A stretch of 64,000 bases of DNA, from positions 62,001-126,000 of the forward strand of contig JAKEKT010000043.1 of NCBI GenBank assembly GCA_021495925.1, read 5' to 3'. Below the pieces are notes generated by a model. That model had not been told where the DNA came from. It did not search any database and saw nothing but the letters and a program-made list of their open reading frames with translations. Positions 52,598 to 64,000 of the stretch are shown here, piece after piece; positions within the stretch are counted from its first letter, which is position 1; each line of letters begins with the position of its first letter. Position numbers and translations under genes: made by a program. The DNA comes from Diplodia intermedia. Lineage: Eukaryota; Ascomycota; Dothideomycetes; Botryosphaeriales; Botryosphaeriaceae.

Positions 52598-55378
52598 TTG
52601 TTTGCGTCTCGAGGCTAGCTAAGGTGGCGAACGAGAGCCCGGGAAAGCAAAGCGCGAAACGCGGTGGGTCGGGAGGAGACGAAACGGCGGGACGGGGGGT
52701 TGCTGTGCTCGACTGAGGTGTTGGTTTTGATGCTCTACCCGGTACGTCTTTCGGCGTGGCCCCGTCACACGCCGTCGAAGCAAGATGCAAGACCGAGTCC
52801 CGGCTGGCCAGAATCGGCGCGTGGGCGAGTGGTTCTGGACTGTCGGGAACCCCTGAGCCGTGGTATTCGCTTTTCGTCCGCCGTCTGCGTGGGCCCGTTA
52901 CCTCTCGTGCGAGTGCTGTGCTGCGAAGGTCGTGTAGTCTGTACAAGGCGCGTGCGCTGCGTGCGTGCATGCACTTTCTCGTGCTTGATACCAAGCGTCG
53001 TGTACGCAGCAGCTGCGCGGCTATGTGGGTCGGGAAGTCTGAAGCAATTGAGGACGGCAAAGGGGGAATCGGGGGAGATGATGGCGGAGAAGGCGGGAAA
53101 TGCGGGCAGCGGGTAGAGGCAATTGGCAACAGTGTGTGGTCGAGTGTTGTGTGGGTTACTCGGCCTGCTCATCTGATGGCCTGGCTTTGCAGCCGCAGGT
53201 GAGCCAAAGCAGGATGCTGAAGGACCAAGCTCATTAAATTTTTGTTAGCCACACCCGGGAGGGGGTGGAGCTGCAAGAGAGAAACCGGCGCCGCGGCAAT
53301 ATAAGCAACGTGCTTTCTGTGCCATGTTCCGCCCACACAGTGGCTCTCTTCGGCATTGCCAGACACTGCTTCCATAACACCCTCATAACCCTCGGTGCGA
53401 CCGTCAGCATGCGTGCGTACACGTTCCCGGAACAAGCCTCTCGAGTTGGGGAGGGCATGCAGTGAGCGTTAAGGCCGAGTGTTGGGCCAACGGCCATGGG
53501 TCCGTCCGTCGCACAGCAGCAGAGCAGCAGCTCCAGCGGTGGCCATTAAGCGCGTCCCCCCCAGCTCCATCTCACCTCATCCATCCCGAAGCACTCCGTC
53601 CGCCCTCTGGCAATCCTGCTCATGGACGGCCAGTCACTCGGCTTTCCCTAGCGTAGCCGCCCTCCTCCCAAAGGCGGCCGCGGCGCGGCCGTAGAGGGCA
53701 AAGGCCGGTAGAGCACACGGCGCCAGCATGCTGCGGTGCGACATCGCCACCGTCCGGAACGGGGTGACGGACGGTGGGACGACACGCACGGAACCCACGC
53801 TCACATGGATCCGGAGGCGGCGGATGCGAGTGGGGGAGAAGAGAGCGACGCCGCGTGTGAAGCATGAGCAATGAGCGGTGGGCAGTCCAGTGACCGGGTG
53901 GGAGTGAATGGACATGCGGGGAAGATACAAACTGCAGCAGTAGTCATCAGTACGCGACAGGGTCAGCATGCCACGGCGGCGAATCACCGATGCTTATGCC
54001 CAGCTCCCGCTCCCCTTGCGTCGGCGTAGACCCCCAGCGTCCCCGGTGTCGGCATCCTCTCTCTGGCTGCAACCAGCCGCTGGGACACGGCAGCTATTGC
54101 TGTCAGTGCGCAGGAAAAAGAAACGGAAGCGTGGGCGACAGGGAGCAGGGCGAGCTCCAAACACGGGCGGGAGAGAGAAACATCAGGCCGTGGTTGCGGG
54201 CGTTGTTTTCTGAAACAAGACACTGGCCAATTGTGCAACCGTCGGTGGGAAGAAGCGTCGAGCGGAGATTAAAGAAGGCGTTGGACGCCCACGAGAATAT
54301 TGTCCGCCCAGCGTGCGTCCCAGGCCTGCGGTTCATCCACATCATCGTCCTCATCTGTTGATCCACCATCTATCGATTGCGGCGCGTGCTGATTGATCTG
54401 CGCATGAGGCGTCGCCGGGCCGCGTCAACGTCAGTCGATCGACCGGGGCTGGGCACAGAAGAAAAAGAAGCAGAAGAACTGACGGGCGCAGATGGATCGA
54501 CGGCGCGGGCAGAGATGGAGGGGTGCAGCAGTGCAGCAGACCGCGTTGATGGGCCGACGGCCGGACGTCACGCCTCATCAGGCGGGCTGACATGCGTGCA
54601 TGCATGCGTGCATGCATCCATGCATGGCCCCCCCAAGACCCGCAGCTTCGCCATCGGGATTTCGATCTCGCTCGCCCAGAGCGCGGGCGCACAAGGTCGA
54701 AGCCTTCCGGCCCCATTTGCATGGAAGCGTCCCGAATGGCCGGCTCCCCTGAGCCGTGCAACCCCAAAAGCCCACTCACTCACTCCATCCGACCGACGAG
54801 CCAGCCAGCCAGCCGAACTCACGAGCTTTCCCCAGGACCCCCCGTCTTGCCGTCAGTCGGTCGGCCCTCGTCCTGCCCTCCCCATCTCCTCGTGGCCAGC
54901 GCGGCAAAAGGAAGGGGAAGCGTCCCGGCACTCACTGCAGCAGCCTCCTTCACTCACGGCACCAGCAATCGTCGTGCACTCGCCCGCTCATCCGCTCGCT
55001 CTCTATCTAGATAGCATGGCCCGGGGAAGAGACGCTCCATCTCCATCCCATTTTGATCAAGGCGTGGGACGACAGTTCAAGCCAGCCCCCTCCCCATATT
55101 CCGAAGTGTATACTCTATCCGCAAATACCATTGCCCACCCATCGAATTCAAGGCTTTTTGCTTTTGCCGGACGAGGAGAAGAAATGCTTCCGGCATGAAA
55201 CGATTGAAGATCCCCCAGAGCCCAGGTAATACATGTCTTGCCTGCTGTGAGAAAGGAAGAAGAAGACAGAAAAAAAAAAGAAAACTGTTCTGGATGGAAA
55301 TTTCAATGAGCAACGCCTTACAATGCTCCTTTAAGTGCCCTCTTCCCTTCCCCTCCCAATATCCAATTCTCATCTAAC
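52598..55378. other. Gene-poor intergenic region, 2.8 kb
   Basis: Contains the promoter of the low-complexity gene and, at its right end, the SEN1 3' flank. A TGCA/TGCG alternating tract lies at 54591-54627. Many mutually overlapping open frames lack motifs; no gene is called. Confidence 0.45.
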
Positions 55379-58300
55379 TCAAGGCCTCGGCTTCTTCGGC
55401 GGCTGTCTCGGCATGAACGGATCCGCCTTCCTCTTGGCCATCTTCGACGGCACCATCTTCGGCCTTCCACTACTACTTCCCTTTGCCGAGCTCGGTCTTG
55501 ACGGCGGGCGGTCTGCGCCGGTGGCCACCGACGCCTCGGAGCCCTGCCTGGAAGAGTCGGGGTGTGTCCTGTCAACGACGTCCGGAATCGGCTCGTCTTT
55601 CATGACCACGTCCTCATCGCCGTCGTTTTCGGCCTTGACGCCGTCGCCAAAGAAGTCGCCCCAATCCTCGTCCGCGACGCTATTCCTCTTCTCCTTCTTG
55701 ATCTTGACGTCGCTTCCCCTGCTGCCCTCTGAGCTCGCGCTTGCGCTGCTGTTCTTCCGTTCATCGGGCTCCTTCTTGATCTGCGGCGCCGGCAGCTCCT
55801 CGCGCTTGATCGGCTGGATGCCATTCGTGACCGGTCCGTCGTACGCGCCCCTCGGCGCAGGGAACTCCTTGCTGTGTTTCCTCAGCATCCCCATGACATT
55901 GCCCTGCGTGTAGCGGCCGCGCTTCTGCGCGTCCTCGACCAGCCACTTCCAGAACTGGCCGCGCACGAGCGACTGAGAGTTGCCCAGCACCCAGAGCGAA
56001 CTCTTGGCACGCGTGAGACCGACGTTCATACGCCTGATGTCCTGCAAGAAACCGATGCCGCCCGCCGGGCTGGCACGCACGCACGAGAAGATGATGATCT
56101 CGCTTTCGCGACCCTGGTACGCGTCCGTCGTGTTGAATTCAACGTATTCGAACACACTCTCGCCATACTGACGTGAGAAACGGTCCTTGAGCTCGCGCAG
56201 TTGCGACTTGTACGGAGTGATGATGCCAATCTTGCCGCGAAGATCTGCGGCGTCTCTGAAATCAGTCGTCAGACGGTTGTACAGCGCCATCGCAACATCA
56301 ATTTCCGCAATGTTGATGAGCGAATGGCCCTTCGGTGCTGCCTGGTGTTGGCCTTGAACATCGAAGAAACGGTAGGGTGCCAAAAGCGTGCTGCTGTGCC
56401 AGGGCTGCACACGCAACTTCGCCATGTCGTCGCCGTCGAGGAGACGGCCGTCGTAGAACGTCTGAGAGGGGAAGTAGCTGATTTCCGGGTGCATACGATA
56501 TTGCGTATCGAGCAGGTGCACGTCGTTGGGGTGGTTTGTCTGCATGCGAACGAACAAACTCTGCTCGTACTGGAAGCGCGCGGCCTCTTTGGAGAAGACG
56601 GTGGGAGGCAATTGCTTGGGATCACCGACCAAAATAGCCTTCGCACACCCGTACTTGAGAGGGATCAGTGCACTCATCTCCACGCACTGGGCGGCTTCGT
56701 CGACGACGACTGTCTCAAACTCGATATTCAGGTTCTGAAACATTTCGTGGCCCGATCCGCTGAGCGTCGCGCAGATGACGTGGGCCTCATCCAGAATGGT
56801 CTGCTGGGCCCGTTTCCTGTTCAGGTCAGCCGTACGGCTCGACGCAACCTCGGCATCCTTCAACTTGTCGATCTGGTTGCCCAGGTTGAACTTGTGACGA
56901 CGGAGGGCGTCGAATTCGTCTTTGAGGGCAGATAGAGCTTCGCCCTTGAGTTCCCCCGAGTCTAGCTTCTCGCGCGTCTCGTTGAGCTTCTCAGAGATCG
57001 ACTTGTGCTCCTTCATGATCTTTCCCGTTTGCTCGTACGCGTTGTTGCCGTCCTTCTCGGGATTGATGTTGAGCCTTGCATTGACAAGCACGTCCAGCGT
57101 CACGTCCTTGACGTTCACGTTCATGGCATCGCTGCGTCCCAATCTGACCACTGAGATCTTGCGATGCTGGCCATTTGTTGTCTTAACGCCATCTTTGAAA
57201 CGCATGACAAGCTCGTCCACAGCAGCGTTACTCGGCGCACAAACAAGTAGTTTCTTCGGAGCTGGCGAGTTGATGCGAGCTGCTGCGGGGTTCATGCCTG
57301 TGGGTTGAGGTTTGTTGATGACTGTGCCTACGCCATTCCGGAGACTGTCCGTTAAAAGGGCACCGACAATTGCGACAATCGTCTTCGTCTTACCCGATCC
57401 CGGAGGACTGCACGCTCGTCAGAATCGCATGTCTCTAAGGAGTCACCCTACTTACCCTTGAATGAGCGTGAAAGCGTCGTTATCAATTGCTGATCTGACA
57501 GCCTTTGCCTGTGCCCTGTTCAGGCTGTACGTCTCCTTGTATTGCTCCAGCTGCTTGTCCGTGTAGTTCAATAGCGGCGACGGCTTGGCTTTGCAAATTT
57601 CATCGCAAAGGTCATAGTACTGCAGACCCGCCAGGGCGCCATATTCACGCTCAAGTGGCGTTATGGACTGGATCTTGGCTCCGTACACCACACTTTGCGG
57701 AGCGAGGGATCCACCCAAACGCGAGTCGTTTGAAAGGCGGTAGAGGATTTCGAGCTGCGCTTTCTTACGGGTGATGCGATAAACTCTAGCCAAGCAGTTC
57801 GGCGCATCGGGTGTAGTAGCCGGCCGTGGAGCTTTGGATAGGAGGCAAATGTCTCCTTCGGAGATCATGATCTCCTTGTTGTCTGCATGAGACATGTTCG
57901 TGGAGAGCTCAATGAATTGGTCGACGGTAGAACGAGTGACGACCTTAACCTCGAACGGCCTAAAGCTTCCCTCTTCGCGAGCTTTGACGAAACCTTGCCA
58001 CGCTTCCAGCGTAAGGAGCGGCTGGAACGTATTCTTGTAGTCGAACGGGGAATTGAATCTGTTAGGCACCTTGGTGTAAATGTCGGTCCGAGAGTTTGGT
58101 GGGAAATCGCCCTCGTGGAAGTAGTCCCAGCTGAGAATGCTCTTATGCAAGTTTGACAAATCTGGCGCCAATCGTGCACGCATGTCCTTGAAAGACCGCT
58201 GGACCCTCTTCTTCTTGACCGGACCCTGCGGTATAAGGGGCAGCTTCGCCTTCGGGGCCTTCTTTTCCTTCGCTGAAGGACCGAAAAGCTCCTCGTCAAT

Positions 58301-61300
58301 CTCGTCATCATCGTCATCCGAACTCTCGTCGGACGAGACCATTACGCTCTCACCCTTTGCGCTGTGGTCCTTGCCAGCAACACCAATGCCGCGAGTGCCT
58401 GATCCGGCCTCTGCCGTTTGATTAATGAAAGGCATGGGCTTCTTAGCCTTCTGGAGTTCAAGCTGTCTCTTCCTCTTCATTTCCTCCTTCTCGCGCTCGC
58501 GATTCTTCAGGTAATCACTCCGATCAGGCATGACAGCCGCCTTCTTCATCTGAACCGCGTGTTGCTGAACGGCCCTTTGCCGCTCCCGCCACGCTGCGGC
58601 GCCGGGAGTGATATCGGCAATGACCTTTTTGATGCTATCGGATTCTTCAGTGCCAGAGCTGGCTGGAGAAGACTTGCCGGTGCCACTCGTTGCCCATGCA
58701 CTGATCGACCCTTGCTTGGCTTTCGTCGGAACCTTCTCCACCTTCCTGACGGAGTACCCAAGATGCTTCTCAAGAGCTCTCTCGAGCTCAGCCTGCTGGT
58801 TAGGCGTCATCTTAGTCTTGATTTTCCCCTCCAAGACCTCTTCAATGAACAAGCGAGTATCCTCCGCAATATCGATGTCTGCATCCCTCAATCGAACAAG
58901 AAGCTTGCTAGTGAGGGCGACCGATTTGTTGATGAGGTACTCATCGCGCAGGCGCAGCCATCCAGTAATGCCACCCATAGTAGTTTTGGGCCAATTGAGA
59001 AGCTTCTTGGCAATATCCGACTTGGAAAGTCCGCCGTCCTGCGCATCCTGCCCTTCTGTTTGACTCAGCGCATTGGCAAAATGGCTGTACTCATCATACA
59101 ACGCGTCTGCGAACTGCATGGTGTCACGGCAAAACTTGATCATGGCTTGTTTGTCGTGGCCAACGTTGCTCCAGTCTTCCGTTTTCGAGAAAATGGTGAA
59201 AAGCTCGTGCCACAGTGCCGCCCAGACCTGCTCCGTGACGTCCGCTTCTGCCGCGGTCAAGGTGCGTGATCTCAGGATACCGTCCTGAGGGTTACAAAGG
59301 ACGTCCACAATGTCGGTGCATATCTTCAGCATATTCTCCGTTGGTGCAAACACCTCCTTCTTGGACACGCGTCGTAACGTCTGTTCGATGGGCTTGAGGG
59401 TGTTGAAGTAGAAAGCTTTAGTGATGTGGGCAAGAGCGTCCCGACGGCTGGTTTCGGCGCTGACCGTTTTGACAACGTTCAGAGCAGCCTGACGCGGCGT
59501 CTCGTCGGAAGAGAATAGGTGGATTATGACTGCATGCGCAGAGTCTCTTGCGTCGAACAGCTTGTCCAGATCACCGGGAGCAAAATCGGCGAGTTTCCCG
59601 AGCACATCGGTCACAGCCTCCGATAGCCTGGAAAAGGTGTCGTTCCACCATACCATGCTCCTGGACATCTGCACGTTCGACTTGACAACAAACATCTCCA
59701 TACCGACAAGAAGACCTCCGCCCATCAGCACCTTGGTAGCAAGATCGACATCACCCGGATGGATGGACTTGATGATGGTGTCCCATACAGGTGCTATTCC
59801 GGTCTTCATGTCGTGGTGCAGATGGTCTCCCCGCCGGAGAGTCTCCCTGTCCACTTCCAAGGAAAGACAGTCGAGCTGGAGAGTGTACTGAACCACCTGT
59901 AGACCGAGATCAACAATGTGCATATCTTGGTTGAGACTCCTGTTGACCCTAATGGTAGCCAGGATATCCTCAATATGCACATTGACAAAATCGAGCATGT
60001 CCGAAACGGTCGCGTATCCAACAAAGTTCGAGCGGGCGCCACTTCCGTTCATCTTTTGCAAAGACTGCAGAAGCGTTCGCAGACCGAGCTCATAAGAGTA
60101 CGCTCGCGAGGGGCGTGAGTACTTGTCGTTCTGAAAGCGATCCAGGAGCTGATGGACGAGTGCGCGGCAGGCCGGCGTCTGGTTTGAGGGTTTGATAGAA
60201 GCGAAGAATGGCTCGACCCAGCCGAACACCTCGTCCAGTGTCCCGTCCCCCCTTTCCACCTTGAGCAGGAGAGAATCCAACGTTTGGTTGCCCAAGATCT
60301 GCTCGATGACCGTAACCGGCGAGATGGGGCCCATGGCATCCCAGAAATCAACAGCCGACTTTTCGAGAAGCTGTTGCACGGTCGCCATGAGGTCATTGAA
60401 CCCCGAGAATTTGAACTGCAGGTGCTCGAGCGCGAGCTTGCATACGTCGATCTCGATGGCGCGAAGAGAGTGGGTGATGAGATCTTTGTCAAGTTTCTCC
60501 ATGATCTGCCGGACACCCATCCAGAATGTCGGCAGAAATTCAAGATCCATGCACACAATCTGCACCCTTTTCATTGCGTCAAAGAGCGGGTCACGAACTG
60601 CTGCAGCAAACTCGGGCTTGGTGATGCCGCGTTTGAACTTCGACCACGAGCCCATGGCCCAGACGAAGCGGTCCTTGTTGTAGCTGAAAAGGAACCTCGT
60701 CATGGCCGCCGTGTACTGCCCGAGCCGCAACCTCTTCTTGGTCTGCACGAGGTTGAAGGGCTCATCAAAGTGCTTGGCCAGCAGCGCCTCGTTCTTGAGG
60801 AGCGCCTCGCAGCTGAGAGATTCAAAGAGAGCATACATGCCCTGCTCGTCCAGGGCTTTGATGCCACGCGACTCCTCCGGCGTACTCCGGAGGAGCTCAG
60901 TCGCGTGGTCAAGACCGGCAGTTATCCGTTCCAGGTTCATGCCGTCGAAGACACCCATGAAAGCCGCGACTTCATCCGAGTCGTAGTCCTCCTCGAGCTT
61001 GTGCTTCAGCTCGTTCCGTGCCCTGTGATATATCCTGATGCACACGTCACATGAAGTCATGGCGTGGCTCAGCTTCTCCTTGAGCCATTCCTGATACCCT
61101 GCCGCGTCGGCTCCGTCAAAGGCGAAGATGGGAAGACAGTCCAACACGAGGTTTTTCCTAAACTCTGCCTCTTCCAACTTCTTGTGCCGCTGGCGCCTCT
61201 CCGCCTCATCCTCGTCATCCAGCTGGCCGACAAGATCTTCGTCAAGATAAACGCCGAGGGGGTCGGAAGTAGACCGGGGGCAGAAAAGGTGGCTGTCCTC

Positions 61301-61412
61301 AGGTAGAGCCTTGAGCTCGCTGTAACAAGGACGCCAAGTCAGCCATGTTCGGTTGGGAATGCGGCCAAAGGGCAAACACCTACTTGAGCTTGTTGACCAG
61401 CACCTCACCCAT
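55379..61412 (-). CDS. SEN1: Sen1-type RNA/DNA helicase
   Basis: Three exons (61412-61384, 61319-57456, 57407-55379), with introns of 64 and 48 bases, give 1973 residues. Sen1 unwinds RNA:DNA hybrids and ends non-coding transcription by RNA polymerase II in the nucleus. The N-terminal helical domain (PF12726-like) spans about residues 12-800, starting ELKALPEDSHLFCPR. The superfamily-1B core has Walker A GPPGSGKT (1298-1305, split by an intron after the first Gly), APSNAAVDELV, DEAAQC (about 1534), GDPKQLPPTVFS, DAYQGRESEIIIFSC and RRMNVGLTRAKSSLWVLGN. The acidic/basic tail ends in a nuclear signal (KRKADPFMPRQPPKKPRP). Exon 1 encodes only about ten residues (MGEVLVNKL plus the junction), and the start is set by the frame-preserving splice. 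Length matches fungal Sen1. Confidence 0.95.
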
Positions 61413-63544
61413 GGCGACGGGGAGCCTCACTCTCGAGCGGAGCGAGATGCCAGATCTTTAGATACGCACAAGTGTTGGTCCAGCGACAGGTCACGACCTG
61501 GGCATTTCCAGCGGCAATGTGCGCTCGGGAGGATCGGCTGTCCGGCGTGCGAATCCGCCAATCGCGCGGCAGTGGAAGGCGGTCACGATTACGCCCGAGC
61601 TTGGGTGAGCTGCGTGGTGTGTCCGATGGTTGTGCAGTGCAGCTGCGGGCGAGGGCGGCGACGGGGGTTGGCGGAGGTCCGGTTCGTGGTGCTTACGGGG
61701 CGACGGGCGGCGAAAGGAATGGAACGGTGTTTGGCTTTGACGAGAGCCGGATGGCGCGCGGACCCGTGCACAAGGCCTGACGACACCTTTGTTGGTGAAT
61801 GAGCGTGGGCAACCAAGGAAGGCGGAAGTTTTGAGGTGCAGGGTCCGATTTCGACATGCGCATCATCGCGCCCGCGTCCAGGGCGCGACTCCCGTCCCAC
61901 GCTGCGCGAAGGACCGAGCGCCACCCGCGTCAACACCACAACCTGCAGCTACAATATTTCTACTCGCCCCCGGCTCTATTCCTTTCACTTAGGCTCTATC
62001 TCGAGAAAGACATGCCAGAAGAGCCATCTCCATAACCCAACCAGCCGCTCTTCACCCACACGCACTCCCACAATACACTCACGCACATGCGTTCCGACCA
62101 GCCCCGTCATGGTGTACTCTCTCCTCTTGGGAAGCTATTCATACCAGAAAATTAAAACAGTTCACACTTCAAAGTAGCCGACGATAGCACATCCCATATT
62201 CAGACAACAGAAACAGCTCAAAGTGTCGAAAGCAGCCCAGTAAAGTGTTACCCATTGAAGATTGGAAAGCGCTCAAGGTGTCCCTCCAGATAGCATATCT
62301 CCCGTCATTGCCGGATGCGAACGATTGGCAGTGTCAAGTGACCCAGGCACGTCAAAGCGGTCGGGTGTCGCCTCGGCCATCATATGCCCGCACACGTTTA
62401 CGCTTACGCATACGAGTCGGCGGACCAACCCTCTCTCATGACGCATCCCTCTTAGGAACCATGTCTCACCAACGAATGGAACAGCAGTGACCCAAGCACG
62501 TTGACGCGGCATCACATGACTGACCCAAGACGGATTGCGCGGTAGGTTTTCCCAATCAAGCACCGTGGCACTTTCATTTTGAGTCGGACGGCCAACGTCA
62601 ACAACGAATCTCCAGACAGATCCGGGCTCATTCTCATGCTGTATTGTTACGTAAAGCGCGGGCCAAGGTGGTTTGGCATGCTGGGCGCTGCCTGCCGCCG
62701 ATCGCATCAAGCGAACTCATCTTCCAGCACTGCGGCACTGCGAAGGGGAAAAAAGGCGGCTCATGCACGAAAGCGGGAGGGAAAGAGGACGCTCGTCATC
62801 TGAACGGACCATCACACGCATACTAGCGGCTGAGTACTCCGCAGTCTTGGTCACAATCACGGAACTTTCGGTGTGCATCCATGTACATCAGCTTGGCACT
62901 GCGGCTGTATCAAGGCAGCCAGCCTGCCTTCGCGTACATTGCGGCGGGATCATCTTCATGCATTGTCACGGTATCCGAGAACTCCGAATCACATCGGGGA
63001 ATCTTTTTGCTGCGCATTCCTATCTACAGGAAACCGACCGCCGCGACAGCTGACAGGCTGCTTCATCGGGGATCGCCAGGGGACAATCAAAAACTTAGTC
63101 AGAAGCCATAAAAAAACAGTGTATGCCGTCTATGCAATCGCGTGTGAAAAGCGAAACTAAATCCGTACCATAGGTAGTACGGTCGTGCTGATGCAGAAAG
63201 GGGGGAACGAAGCCAGAAAAAAAAGACTACTCAGCGAAAGAATTGAAGCTGCCAAGGAAGTGGACGAACCAAACCAACCTCGCGACTTTTTGAGCGAGTA
63301 CCAAAGCGTGTTGATGCAAAAAGAGGAAGTAGATGAAAAGGACCCCTGGTATCCGCCATGCGCCTCGCTCTGCTTGGTATTCTTTCTTTGAGAGCAATAA
63401 TCCCCACAAAAGCCGTTGACGTCGAGAGAAAACAAAAACATTACCGCCGCTCAAACGCCCCCAAGATGACTGTGACAAATCTCTTTCGCGTTCAAAACAT
63501 ATACAGATGCTCGTGCTGGCATTACCTACGACTGACGCCAGCTA
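61413..63544. other. Intergenic, 2.1 kb, upstream of SEN1
   Basis: SEN1 promoter and flanks. Three imperfect 24-base direct repeats lie at 62337-62360, 62486-62509 and 62520-62543. Open frames here (for example minus 62273-62710) have no motifs; no gene is called. Confidence 0.45.
62337..62543. repeat. Three imperfect 24-base direct repeats
   Basis: Copies at 62337-62360, 62486-62509 and 62520-62543 share TGACCCAAG and a GCGG end; the first two match at about 20 of 24 positions. They might be binding sites, but chance is not excluded. Confidence 0.4.
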
Positions 63545-64000
63545 TCACCGTGCCATTCCTATCGATGAGTCTGGATCGATCGTGTATGGTCCCGAGTGGC
63601 TGCTTTCTAACCTGCTGAGCCGTGCTGCAGAGGTGAAGTCGTTGCTCGCCTCGAAACTCTGCCGTATCCTGTCCATCGACATTCTTGCTCTGTCGTACGA
63701 TGGCCTGGTACGGTCCATTGATGCTCGTGGGCGGTCCATTGCCGCCTGTGGTGGATCCACTGACAGTCGTGGTGGGTCCATTGAAGCTCTTGGTCGATCC
63801 ATAGACGGGCGCATTTCACCTAGCCGGTCTTCTGTGACGTCCTGCGGTGACAGGCCGCCTTGATGATCCGGCCAAGAAGACCGCGGGCCGGTGAAGTTGG
63901 TGCTGTCACTACCGTTCTGACTCCTTGGGTTGTGAGTCGTTGCCGTTGGTGCAACCGAGGGTGGGTATATAGGCCGTTCATCGTCCGGAATCGATGACAT
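63545..64000 (-). CDS. C-terminal part of a Ser/Arg heptad-repeat protein (edge)
   Basis: The minus-strand frame enters at the right edge, where an ATG coincides with the last three bases, so the true start may lie outside. It runs 151 codons to a stop at 63545. The product is Pro/Ser/Asn-rich, then carries seven tandem heptads (about residues 67-115) and ends LSRLESSHSGPYTID. No known domain is seen. A GTGATA just before the stop could be a splice donor leading to further exons. Function is unknown. Confidence 0.55.
   Translation of the reverse strand: MSSIPDDERPIYPPSVAPTATTHNPRSQNGSDSTNFTGPRSSWPDHQGGLSPQDVTEDRLGEMRPSMDRPRASMDPPRLSVDPPQAAMDRPRASMDRTRPSYDRARMSMDRIRQSFEASNDFTSAARLSRLESSHSGPYTIDPDSSIGMAR
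63656..63802 (-). repeat. 21-bp coding tandem repeat, seven heptads
   Basis: Seven 21-base units encode MDRPRAS, MDPPRLS, VDPPQAA, MDRPRAS, MDRTRPS, YDRARMS and MDRIRQS. Six of the seven end in R-x-S, a motif liked by basophilic kinases. Confidence 0.88.

Noticed and set aside
54591..54627. Alternating TGCA/TGCG tract
   Set aside because: A simple microsatellite with no sign of function.
54377..55198. 273-codon open frame
   Set aside because: Low-complexity translation without domain, in a region where all frames are open; treated as intergenic.
1..64000. tRNA genes, rRNA and CRISPR arrays
   Set aside because: No convincing tRNA B-box with a foldable cloverleaf, no rRNA similarity and no spaced direct-repeat array was seen by eye; a covariance search would be needed to exclude tRNAs fully.

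Overview
The window comes from a filamentous ascomycete (Pezizomycotina). The signs are many short canonical introns (about 45-75 bases, GT..AG), GC-rich coding DNA, fungal-only families (HET, NACHT-ankyrin STAND, a RID-type cytosine methyltransferase, UstYa-like, PTH11-like rhodopsin, Zn2Cys6 regulator) and a full-length Sen1. The class (for example Dothideomycetes) cannot be fixed from this window alone. All gene models are manual splices judged by frame, splice borders and family motifs.

Bases 1-16.1 kb form an accessory, allorecognition-like region. It holds a membrane-anchored lectin-like gene cut by the left edge, a decayed Zn2Cys6 regulator, an intact HET gene with a 12-bp minisatellite inside its HET domain, a second HET gene killed by an amber codon and a frameshift, and a 1548-residue NACHT-ankyrin STAND gene. 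Two non-autonomous hAT-like elements sit here (2515-3136 and 9044-9587). Each has inverted ends and a perfect 8-bp target duplication, and the first lies inside the regulator's middle homology region.

Bases 17.6-36.7 kb are mostly core genes: an Arg/Pro-rich unknown, the RID-like DNA methyltransferase, ADE4 (amidophosphoribosyltransferase, first step of purine synthesis), a MYND-finger protein, a 1450-residue F-box plus UBA protein, and a small probably mitochondrial protein.

Bases 37.0-43.7 kb are a second accessory patch: a cysteine-rich secreted protein (four exons, effector-like), a UstYa-family oxidase-like protein, a divergently transcribed PTH11-like seven-helix receptor, and a large membrane-protein pseudogene. 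No RiPP precursor, methyltransferase, PKS or NRPS was seen beside the UstYa gene.

Bases 45.8-64 kb return to core genes: GNA1 (glucosamine-6-phosphate N-acetyltransferase), a 1587-residue low-complexity protein with homopolymer tracts, SEN1 helicase, and the edge of a protein with seven Arg/Ser heptad repeats. Long intergenic stretches (up to 3 kb) carry no gene I can defend. No rRNA, convincing tRNA or CRISPR was seen. The strongest new observations are the hAT-like element pair and its disruption of the regulator, the three dead genes beside intact paralogue-type genes, and the secreted-protein/UstYa/receptor group.
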